From Phallusia fumigata (taxonomy: Eukaryota; Chordata; Ascidiacea; Phlebobranchia; Ascidiidae): a stretch of DNA of 21,991 nt. The notes under the pieces were generated by a model. It made no database searches and was not told where the DNA came from. It saw only the letters and a program-made list of their open reading frames with translations. The DNA lies in NCBI GenBank assembly GCA_008931825.1, contig QXVZ01006433.1, forward strand, positions 1-21,991, read 5' to 3'. A program made the translations under genes and the position numbers. This document shows, piece after piece, positions 8,056-16,564 of this stretch. How positions within the stretch are numbered: position 1 is the stretch's first letter; each line of letters starts with the position of its first letter.

Positions 8056-11000
8056 GTAAGTACAACGCTTTGTGCGCGTTATGGTTTGTTTTCATAAAAA
8101 CAGAGAGAAATCGTTTTCTTGACGAAGTTAGACGCAGACTCTCGTGCGCCAGGCTGATCGCAACAAAGGCCGCACATCAATCGTTCCGCTCTAGTAAACA
8201 TATTAACGCTTGCAGACGTTTTGCTCCAGTGCACAAATGCTCGAGTACTAGAGCATCATGATATGGTTGCTTTCTGGCAATTGTATTAAAACAGCAATAT
8301 TTTTACACATCCCATGCAAAATGCTTTTCCGGTAGTAACTTTGCATTGAGGTACATTGCATGTTTAAAACAGGAAACGAAAAAACGAAAAAGGCAAAGCA
8401 CGACGACGCACATTTGATAGGCGATTGAGGCGCACGTCGCTGATTTCGGATAACTCGACCAGAAAGCGCTAAAAACATGTCATTTTTAACGTTTATGGTA
8501 TCTTCGCTGCGCCGAATTGTCAAAAATTCGAGAATACGGCTTTCGCTTTCTCAACAGGACCTGCAGATTTTGAACTAGCGCACATTCCAAAACGATATTT
8601 TTTGTAAATGAGAATAGCGCGGGTAATGGTAAGAAAAACTACTTTAGGTTTTTGTGAAATCGTCTCTTAAAAAAGCGGGCCCGTTGAAATTCCAAGGCTG
8701 TCTACAATGAACCTAAATACCATTAGAACAATGAACTAAAGTGTGGGCTTCAAAAAAACCATTGTGCAACCTATTTACGTCATGAAATGTAATATTAAAA
8801 CTATTTCCTCAGTGAAAAACTGAACTTCCACCACCGGGTCAATCGAATTTATGATTCTTACAACAGAACGGAACATGACTGACAAAGCAAAAACAATTTT
8901 CAACACATTCTCGCCAAACATGTTCTAGCCAAACCCACATCAACCACTACATTGTAACGACAGACAATGCTAGTTGGGCCCAATTTTTAAGGTTTAACAC
9001 AACCACATTTCGAAAGTAAACACTGCTGTAGGTCGGGTAAGCAGCGTTGTATTGTGGGGGTAGAATGGNGGGCTTCAAAAAAACCATAATGCAACTTATT
9101 TAAGTCATGAAATGTAATATTAAAACTATTTCCTCAGTGAAAAACTGAACTTCCGCTACCGGGTCAATCGAATTTATAATTCTTACAACAGAACGGAACA
9201 TGACTGACAAAGCAAAAACAATTTTCAACACATTCTCGCAAAACATGTTCTAGCCAAACCCACATCAACCACTACATTGTAACGACAGACAATGCTAGTT
9301 GGGCCCAATTTTTAAGGTTTAACACAACCACATTTCGAAAGTAAACACTGCTGTAGGTCGGGTAAGCAGCGTTGTATTGTGGGGGTAGAATGGGGTTCGA
9401 ATTTACAGTCTCTAGTTTAATAAAAAAAAAATAAGATGGTTGGTCGGTTGAGCAGAGAAGTCAGATGAAGGAATCTCCAACTAACCCTTGCCCCGGGTTT
9501 ACACAAGTTTTAATCGTTGTTTGGACAGCAGCCGCACACAAACAAGCAAAGAGCGATGGCTAAAGCAGACAAGTTTGTAGCATAAGTCAAGAGTGAACCT
9601 ACACAGCTAATCAATATTCGACAAATTTAAGTTACAATCTTAAGATATCGAGTTACAGGAACCGTTCCCTCGTCTAACATTATGTCAGAGGACAGCGATG
9701 AATACAACCACACATCTGAGGTTGGTATTTTGCACACCAAGAAGCTGTGTGGTAGAATGTAGAACAAAAGTTGAACGAAGTCAAGCTATATTGCCAGGAA
9801 AAAAGTTTCACAATACAGTGTAGCAAAGTTTCGTAGTAAAGTTAGGCAATAATGAGAGGTTTTATGCTCTCCACAGAGTCCACACAGCTGTATGGGTCGC
9901 AAGCAGACATAAAGCAATATTTGCTGCTCATGCCATAGGACCTGATATTTAAACAAAATTTGGTTCCAATGCAGTAGCCTAACAAACAAAAATCCGGAGC
10001 AAAATCATACCTTGTACATTTCGTGGCTTTTACACTACAAAATTTATCGCAACTTAACTTAAATCTTTCAGCAAAAGTTGTTTGGAGGCTTATGTTAAGG
10101 TTGTAAATCAAACGTCGCACAAAAACGCAAAAGGTCCCGAAACACGAGATGGTTGCCATTATAGTGTTTACGTTAAACAGACGACAGTGCGAAAAGAAAA
10201 CCTTCAAAGCCAAAATTTGAATTGTTTCGTATTTAGGACAAGACACCGGGATTCTACATCAAAGCCAGGCACATTCTGGCTGTGATGGACCTGCTCGTCC
10301 TGGTGAACATGTTTTCTACCAGATCGAACCTCAACGTCGCTATCGTTGCCATGGTGAACACGACCAGCGATGCAGAGAGCGCAAACAACTCCGATTCCTG
10401 TCCCTCTAGAGACACTGCCAACTCAAGCGCTCCTACATCTGTAAGCTACGCAAGTAATATAGGTTAATTGCAAGAGAGTAAATAGTTACATGGTAATAAT
10501 GCTTTTATATCTACCATAATGATGAAAATGNCCAACTCAAGCGCTCCTACATCTGTAAGCTGCGCAAGTAATATAGGTTAATTACAAGAGAGTAAATAGT
10601 TACATGGTAATAAGGTTTTTGTATCTACCATAATGATGATGATGACGCTTTTTATTGAGCGCAATAATAAAAAAGCGAATTCGGTTTATTTTGCTGAAAA
10701 GGGACTGGTTTTTTTCTGAAAGTTTACCGCTGGTTTCTTTTGCCTGGACCCTAATCCCAACACAAAGCTGACAAGGTCAGTCATTTTTGTCATCAAAAAA
10801 AAATGCCTTCGCTAACAGAATGGGGTATTTGAATGGAATTCTGCGGACCAAGGTCTTTTACTGGGATGTTACTACTATGGTTACTTGGTAACCAACCTGC
10901 CAGGGGCCTGGCTTTCGCAACGCTTTGGTTTCAGCAGAGTCCTACTCACCGTTAACGCTCTTTCTACACTCATCACACTTGTTACACCACTTGTAGCGTA

Positions 11001-14000
11001 TGAGAGCTTTGAACTACTAATGGCTACGCGTATTGTGCTGGGATTCGTGCAGGTAAGCTACACAAATACAACTGTTGTCATCTGTAAAGCAAGGTATTTT
11101 AGCCATTTCAAAAGCTCATTAAATTTAACACAAAATTAACTTATTTGTCTATTTGGTTTCGTCGTTTTAGGGCCCCACATTTCCTTCAGCGTTTGGGTCA
11201 TGGGGACCTTGGGCCCCCAGACAAGAAAAAAGTTCCCTCATAGCGCTGACGTTTTCCGGTACCAGTGTTGGTTCATGTTTGTCGCTGGCCTTCTCTGGAA
11301 TAATTGCGGGCGGACTAGGCTGGGAAGGGGTGTTCTACATTACAGGTAAGCTGCGCCCTTCCTATAGATAACTATTGAGCAAACTGTGGTGTTTCTCAGT
11401 AGCAGGTACGCTGTNGGCGGACTAGGCTGGGAAGGGGTGTTCTACGTTACAGGTAAGCTGCGCCCTTCCTACAGATAACTATTGAGCAAACTGTGGTGTT
11501 CTCAGTAGCAGGTACGCTGTACTTTTAAGACCAAAGAGCCAAATAGTTGTTGATTAGCGGATTTTTGACTGACCCACCGAGAAACCTAGAAATCATAAAG
11601 TAACGAGGCAAGTTCGGAAAAGTTTTAAGTTAACACACAGCGTTGGCTTTTTTATTGTTTTTAATGCCTGTTTCGAGATTATACACATATATATTGTGCC
11701 CCTCTGATTTCGCAACCGCTTAGGTAGGTATCACTTAAAGAAAACTTGTATAACGCTGACTCTTTTAACTTTTTGCTGCCACAGGCGGTGTATCGGGTCT
11801 TATCACGATCATGTGGTTCTTTCTCGTTTTCGATTCACCTCAAGCACATCCCAGAATATCCGATGAGGAGAAGCGATATATTACAGAAAACAACTATGGC
11901 GCTGACAACAACAATACTACCAGCAAGGTATGACTGTACTACAAAAACTGGAGCACAGGATGATATATCGTTCAAGCAAAGGGGTTAAAGACAAGTTTAG
12001 TCAAACTTCCATTGCGTTTTTAACAAAAACCCGTATTCGAGCACAAACCAATTTTAATAGTTATCAGCGTAAGACGTCTGAGACTTGCACCAGAAGACCG
12101 AATTATATGATTACTTTAGATAAATTCCTGTTAAGTAAGGAACAAAATCAGTTTTACAACTATAACACCATTAAATATGAGTGATGTCATCTACACCGAT
12201 CAATATTATTTTGGCAACACTACTTACTGTTTGCAAAGTCAATTTTTTGTTTGTTTTCAATAAACAAGCAAAAACAGCAGTTACAAACCTTTAAATGAGC
12301 TAAAAACAAGACATATCACAATAAATGCAACATCATGGGTCTAGCCAATAGAGCCTGAGTATTGATTGCGTATTTTTACAACAGAAGCTGAAAGTTCCTT
12401 GGCTGGCGATGTTTACTTCATTGCCGCTAATCGGGATGGTTATTAGTCACTTTTCCCTCAACTTCGGCGCCTACACACTGCTTACAATGCTTCCTACTTA
12501 CATGGCGACGATTCTCCAATTTAACGTCGCGAAGGTGAGACAATCACAATACGGCAACAAACAAATAACAATGCGTTATCGCCAAGTTCACAGAAGTGAC
12601 TCAGATGTTTGACGACATTGTACAGCAACAATCAAAAATCCAAAGGCTCAGCCTTGTTGTTTAATTGCTATGAGCAATTGTTTCAAACAGTTATACTTGT
12701 CCTGTAAACTACTGTAACTTGATAAATCAATGTTTTCTTGTCTTCTTAAAACAAATACTACACACATGCCATAAATTTTACACTTTTTTGTTTCTACAGA
12801 GCGGGGTGCTATCTGCACTGCCATACATGCTGGAGGGTCTTTTCACAGTGGGAGCAGGTTACGTGACCGATCAACTCAAACGGAAACGACTGGCTTCAAC
12901 CGTTGTCTTACGAAAAATCAACAACACCATTGGATTGGCCGTCCCCGCCCTTTTCATCGTGCTCGCAGGCTACATAGGATGCAACGCAGCCGCTGCCGTC
13001 ACTTTTTTTACACTTGCGGTCGGGTTTCAAGCTATAACCGGTATAAACGTGCTTGATTCGGTTGAAGACCAGCTCATGTGGTTAAACGTTTGAAATAACT
13101 TGCGCAAGCGACCATGTAAACGTGTTCTCGGGCGGACAATGGCATTCTACGGCCTGAAAATGATTTTGTGACCGGTCCGCGTGATTGTTACATGATCGTG
13201 GATTAAGAGGTCATGTGGATCGGTTTCAGTAAGTTAAAATGCTAAACAGTGCGTATTAAACATCTCTAAAATTAGGCGTCGAGTTTTGTAAGTACAACAC
13301 TCATGGAGCGAATTTTGTATTTTGCAGTGAGCGGATGCCGTGGGAACGCCGCTGACATCGCACCGGCCTACTCCGGAATAGCGTTCGGAATTTCGAATAC
13401 AGTCGCCAACTCTCCCGGATTTATAGCGCCTCTAGTGGGCGGAATTCTGCTGGAAAATGACGTAATTTTATATGCATGCGCTTAAGACGTGCCGAGGCTT
13501 GACTAAGTCAAGTCAAGGTCAAATTTTTTCTTTGCATTGCAATGTAACTTCATCAAATTTTTCATTGTTGAACGGTTTCGTAAACAGCAAAGACACCGAA
13601 AAAAACTTTGGGTTATCGAGTCAAACTATCAACTGACATGGTCTTTAGTCCTAGGAATGGGGCTTGGGTAAACGCGTGGGTTAATCAATAAAGGGAAACT
13701 TAAAGTTAACTAAAGTTAAGCCCTATTAAGGTGGGTATGGAGAGATGTAAACGTTTTGTGGTGATTTTTGAAGCATTTAATATTGCCTCAACTAATCAAC
13801 CTTTTTGTCGACTGTCTTAACAAAAAAATTACCGCACAGAAATATTGTGACATAGAAATTTATAGCGAAGTCCTCGTCATGCGTGACCAAACCGACCGGC
13901 GATTACGCAACGTTAACCCCATTAGTTAAGCAAGCAGTAACAATTTACGGTAGATTATTTACAGGCTGAGCTAACAATACCTGAACTGACACGAATTACC

Positions 14001-14871
14001 CTCGGTTTTTATGCCCTTGCTACAGCAAACAGACAAAGTTGCTGACAACGTATAGGAAAGGTCACAAAACCGCAACTTAAAACGCACGTCAGTATTTTAC
14101 CATGCTGTCACACAGAAACACATTCTTGTCTTGAAATAGTGGGGTGTCTTGAAATGTTTGCTTGTTATTTTACTTGGCGTCTGTAACTTTCCAAATTACA
14201 CCTTTTCAAGTGTATACGTTGTATGCAGTATTTATTTGGCTTGGTGCCTACGGGTTTTTTATTTCACCCCTGTCCAATGAATTTCACTGCAGTATTTCCT
14301 TTGTACCCTTAGTATATCCGAGCTTCACCAAATCCATGTCACTACACTAAACCAAATCTCTCAAAACAGAAAGTGGGCGCAAAAACTCGAGAAACGAACG
14401 TTTTGGTTATGTGCCAAAATACCATAGGGCGATTTTGCGTCAGAGCCTGAGTTGAGACAAAAGCACAAAATAAACAACTAACATATTTTTGTCTTGCCGA
14501 TAGAACTCAATAAAAGGATGGCAAACCTTATTTTGGATATCGTCGGGAATATATATGTTTGGTGCACTGGTGTTTCTGGTCCTTGGATCCGGAAAGGAAC
14601 AAGAATGGGCCAAAGTAAAAGATGACACAAAGTCGGAGAATATTGAAGGTATATGTTAACAAAACATTGCAGTAAAGTACCTCCAGACATACCCACCACA
14701 GTCCTTTCATGATGCAACGCATCTTTTAGTTGTAGATCGTGAGTAATGAATATGTTTGCCAAACATGCAAGCTCAGCGCCCATTATGGGGGACTTCAGTC
14801 AGTGGCAAAACTAATCAACCATTTTTGCAGGTATCGACAACTCCGCGATAGATCAAGACACCGAACTTTAG
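8002..14871 (+). CDS. Gene B: SLC17-family anion transporter, 10 exons
   Basis: A second 12-helix SLC17 carrier. Its exons are 9682-9720 (or 8002-8055), 10237-10440, 10819-11052, 11171-11345, 11785-11927, 12385-12534, 12800-13040, 13328-13461, 14504-14648 and 14831-14871, giving 501 aa with the 9682 start. All introns are GT-AG and share phases with gene A. R24 and R42 match sialin R39 and R57. N54, N63 and N75 are sequons in the TM1-TM2 loop. The TM4 glutamate sites are L155 and Q159. The central motif is WGPWAPRQEKS, slightly diverged from WAPPxER. An extra last exon adds an acidic tail ending DTEL, a class I PDZ-type C-terminus. Two short allele-like duplications marked by single Ns lie in introns 2 and 4 and should not be read as extra exons. 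The substrate is unknown. Confidence 0.87.
8745..9068. repeat. 324-bp direct repeat, copy 1 (before N)
   Basis: Repeated at 9070-9393 at an offset of 325 bp with about eight substitutions, clustered in the first half. It ends exactly at the single N (9069). Confidence 0.92.
9070..9393. repeat. 324-bp direct repeat, copy 2 (after N)
   Basis: Starts exactly after the N and then runs on into unique sequence. Length is equal to copy 1, with no indel. It is best explained as the overlapping end of the next contig from the other haplotype. Confidence 0.92.
9682..9720 (+). CDS. Gene B alternative exon 1 (nearer)
   Basis: ATG opens MSEDSDEYNHTSE and ends at GAG|GTTGGT, in phase 0. It sits 516 nt before exon 2, comparable to intron 1 of genes A (191) and C (386), and like them ends in a GAG codon. 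The donor is weaker than the one at 8056. Confidence 0.45.
10237..10440 (+). CDS. Gene B exon 2: TM1 and glycosylated loop
   Basis: Residues 14-81. The acceptor CGTATTTAG is followed by DKTPGFYIKARHILAV, STRSNLNVAIVAMV and a loop with three sequons and DSCPSRD. The donor is TCT|GTAAGC. Its last 23 nt recur after the N at 10531 as part of an apparent allelic overlap. Confidence 0.9.
10418..10644. repeat. 113-bp duplication split by N at 10531
   Basis: 10418-10530 (end of gene B exon 2 plus donor and intron) is repeated at 10532-10644 with about seven differences. The second copy carries only the last 23 nt of exon 2 and no acceptor, so it is not an extra exon. Confidence 0.9.
10819..11052 (+). 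CDS. Gene B exon 3: TM2-TM4
   Basis: Residues 82-159, 234 nt like its paralogs. It contains NGVFEWNSADQGLLLGCYYY and NLPGAWLSQRFG, ending ATRIVLGFVQ before GTAAGC. Confidence 0.92.
11171..11345 (+). CDS. Gene B exon 4: TM4-TM5 loop
   Basis: Residues 160-218, 175 nt. It contains GPTFPSAFGSWGPWAPRQEK and ends LGWEGVFYITG with ACAG|GTAAGC. A second, partial version of its 3' end follows the N at 11415 and differs by ATT to GTT (Ile to Val). Confidence 0.92.
11309..11520. repeat. About 106-bp duplication split by N at 11415
   Basis: 11309-11414 (3' end of gene B exon 4 plus donor and intron) recurs at 11416-11520 with two substitutions and a 1-nt indel. One substitution changes Ile to Val. Same layout as the other N junctions. 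Confidence 0.9.
11785..11927 (+). CDS. Gene B exon 5: TM6 and central loop
   Basis: Residues 218-265. GVSGLITIMWFFLVFDSP is TM6, followed by RISDEEKRYITEN and an Asn/Thr-rich end (DNNNTTSK). The donor is AAG|GTATGA. Confidence 0.88.
12385..12534 (+). CDS. Gene B exon 6: TM7
   Basis: Residues 266-315, 150 nt, phase 0. It contains KLKVPWLAMFTSLP, then HFSLNFGAYTLLTMLPTYM. The donor is AAG|GTGAGA. Confidence 0.9.
12800..13040 (+). CDS. Gene B exon 7: TM8-TM10
   Basis: Residues 316-396, 241 nt, phase 1 end. It contains SGVLSALPYML, GAGYVTDQLKRKR, VLRKINNTIG and AGYIGCN. The acceptor is TTTCTACAG and the donor ACCG|GTATAA. Confidence 0.92.
13328..13461 (+). CDS. Gene B exon 8: DIAP motif, TM11
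   Basis: Residues 396-440, 134 nt. It contains SGCRGNAADIAPAYSGI and GISNTVANSPGFIAP. The acceptor is TTTGCAG and the donor GAC|GTAATT. Confidence 0.9.
13462..14503. other. Intron 8 of gene B (about 1.04 kb)
   Basis: The longest intron within the transporter body. No gene is supported. A near-perfect palindrome CTTGACTAAGTCAAG lies near 13499, followed by further AGTCAAG repeats. Confidence 0.6.
14504..14648 (+). CDS. Gene B exon 9: TM12
   Basis: Residues 441-489. It contains NSIKGWQTLFWISSGIYMFG, then GSGKEQEWAKVKDDTKSENI. The donor GAAG|GTATAT leaves phase 1. Without splicing the frame would stop three codons later at TAA. Confidence 0.85.
14831..14871 (+). CDS. Gene B exon 10: acidic tail with DTEL end
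   Basis: Acceptor TTTTTGCAG, then in phase 1 the residues GIDNSAIDQDTEL and TAG at 14869-14871. The strong acceptor, matching phase and acidic composition support it. The last residues T-E-L fit a class I PDZ ligand. Confidence 0.65.
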
Positions 14872-14965
14872 ACGGTGCGACAAACATATACCAATCACTT
14901 GCGTACTTTATAGATGACTATCTATGGTTTCAACCGACCTCTTTAGAGAAACTGTTCTAGCCAGA

Positions 14966-14971
14966 ATTAAA
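14966..14971 (+). terminator. Possible polyadenylation signal of gene B
   Basis: An ATTAAA variant hexamer lies about 95 nt after the exon 10 stop. A canonical AATAAA is found at 15295-15300. Confidence 0.45.
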
Positions 14972-15778
14972 AGGACCTTTTTGTGTATTGCACTTGTGGT
15001 CTTCCTTTGGCAATCAAAATCAGTCTTTTGTGTCAGGGTTCAATAGTTCCAAAACGGGACAAAACAGCGATAACGAAACACATTCCCATAGCAGGCTTCA
15101 TCGTTTTATGTTTGTAACACGTTACCCATTCCGAAAATCAGTCATTCAAGAAGTTTAAGAAGGCCTGCGAATATGACCAAATGTTAATGCAGCATAGATG
15201 CCTTTTCGCGTTTTCAATTTTATGTTCCCCCACCCAGACCGTAAGGGGAAACGCCGTATTAATGTGTGTGTTTGTCATTTCACGTGTTTCGTTTAATAAA
15301 ACACACGTACGCTATAGTAACTTTTGACAAATCATTTTCGTGAAATGCATAAACTTAATGTGTTGCAAAGGAATAAGAACTGGGTCGGAATTTCCAAGCT
15401 ATATGTGATCATTCTTTTTGTGTTGAGGATAGGGAAGGGGGGTAGAGACAATTTTGTTCGACAGAAATGTTTAACAAAAATGTATGAGAGTTTCTTCGAA
15501 GTTCCAAACGTCAGGGTGTCAAAATCAGCTGTAAAACGTCATCATTTGCTTAAACCCCAATCAAATGCACGAACTATTTATATTTATGAACGAACTGTTC
15601 GTGCCGAAGTAAAAAGAACAGCTCTGCTTTCAAATTTAAATGCCAAATTATTAAAGGAAGTAAAACAAAGAGCAGAAACACAATTCCTAGGCAAGCAAAC
15701 AAGAAGTTCAAATTTACTCAGACATCGTCATCTCGTTAATGCAAACTACAATCGTGTTTGATAGTCAAGCTTGGGTTG

Positions 15779-15925
15779 AATTGAGTTGAGTTGAGTTTAT
15801 TTCGCTTGGTGAAAGAAAAAATAGCGACACAATAGCATTAAATTAATCACCAGGCCGGAAATAGCTGCGCAACGTTAAAACGTTATGAGGCGCAAAAATG
15901 TCAAGGGCACAATTGGTGGATCAAG
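15779..15925 (-). repeat. Retroposon-like repeat, copy 1
   Basis: On the minus strand the element ends in a short (CTCAA)n-type tail (TTGAGTTGAGTTGAG on + at about 15781-15795). It shares long strings with the reverse complement of 17331-17450, including AAATAGCTGCGCAAC and GCACAATTGGTGGATCAA. The last string is directly repeated once more to about 15958. A microsatellite 3' tail is typical of several non-LTR and SINE families. No coding part is visible. Confidence 0.7.
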
Positions 15926-16534
15926 GTCGAAACAATTGGTGGATCAAGGTGGTGCAATATGAGAAGGACGACTGGGGGGCGGAGGTGGGACCAGTCGAGG
16001 AGGCCTTAGAAGCTAACCACCCCTGCTAGGGAAGAGGGTGGGGTTCGACAGGAAAACAAACCACCGAAAGAAACCCTGCTGGATAGTTTCAAGCGCCGTA
16101 AGGAAGCTTAGATTTATGTTAGGCAAAAGTCACTGTTATACAAACGGTTGTTTGTGTAAACGGAACCAAACACCCCAGTAAAGCAACCAAAACTTTACAA
16201 GCGTAAAAGGGCGTTTTAAGAAAATTTGCTATAGGTTTGTACATCAGGATCAACGATCAAGCGACAAGACAAACATAGAATGACGGTGCAAAAGGAGCAC
16301 TGCTGTTGACTTGCTGGGTCAACATGCAGTTTTGCCTAGTCACCTAAATGCTACAGCACAGACGATTGACTAACGGGGAGGGTGTATTTTATTGCAGATT
16401 TGGTTCAACCTTGTTTGAACCGAAGTGGCCAATTTGCAGTTGAATCAAAAATTTGAAATTGTGAGGTTTGTTAACATGCTATCTATGAGACAGCAATGTA
16501 AAACAGATATAAAGTTGTTTCAAAAAGAAGTATA

Positions 16535-16564
16535 ATGATTGCTTCCGATACGGAAGTTAAAGAG
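16535..16564 (+). CDS. Gene C exon 1 (proposed start exon)
   Basis: ATG opens MIASDTEVKE and ends at GAG|GTAAGG in phase 0. The ending resembles exon 1 of gene A. A TATAAA string lies only about 25 nt upstream, so either the leader is very short or that string is not the promoter. The long open frame starting at 16725 is in the wrong frame for exon 2 and is not the start. Confidence 0.6.

Larger units (their letters stand above)
8056..9681. other. Non-coding stretch between the two gene B start exons
   Basis: Apart from the N-split 324-bp overlap I see no gene. Open frames here, such as 8248-8523 on the minus strand, show no recognisable domain. If exon 8002 is used this is intron sequence. 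Otherwise it is the gene B upstream region. Confidence 0.5.
14872..16534. other. Intergenic region between genes B and C
   Basis: Holds the gene B polyadenylation candidates (14966 and 15295), an open frame at 15324-15761 without recognisable domain or start context, the retroposon-like repeat, and a G-rich stretch near 15970-16050. No further gene is supported. Confidence 0.55.

Noticed and set aside
9842-10246. 134-codon minus-strand open frame
   Set aside because: It is cysteine-rich without a known domain, overlaps the acceptor and start of gene B exon 2, and has no splice or paralog support. Chance is the simplest reading.
11416-11452. Apparent second copy of the end of gene B exon 4
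   Set aside because: It has a donor but no acceptor and starts exactly after a single N, so it is read as an unmerged allele rather than an alternative exon.
15324-15761. Open frame of about 145 codons between genes B and C
   Set aside because: It begins at a TTG, which is not a usual start in animals. The first ATG comes several codons later, no domain is recognisable, and no paralog or splice context supports it.
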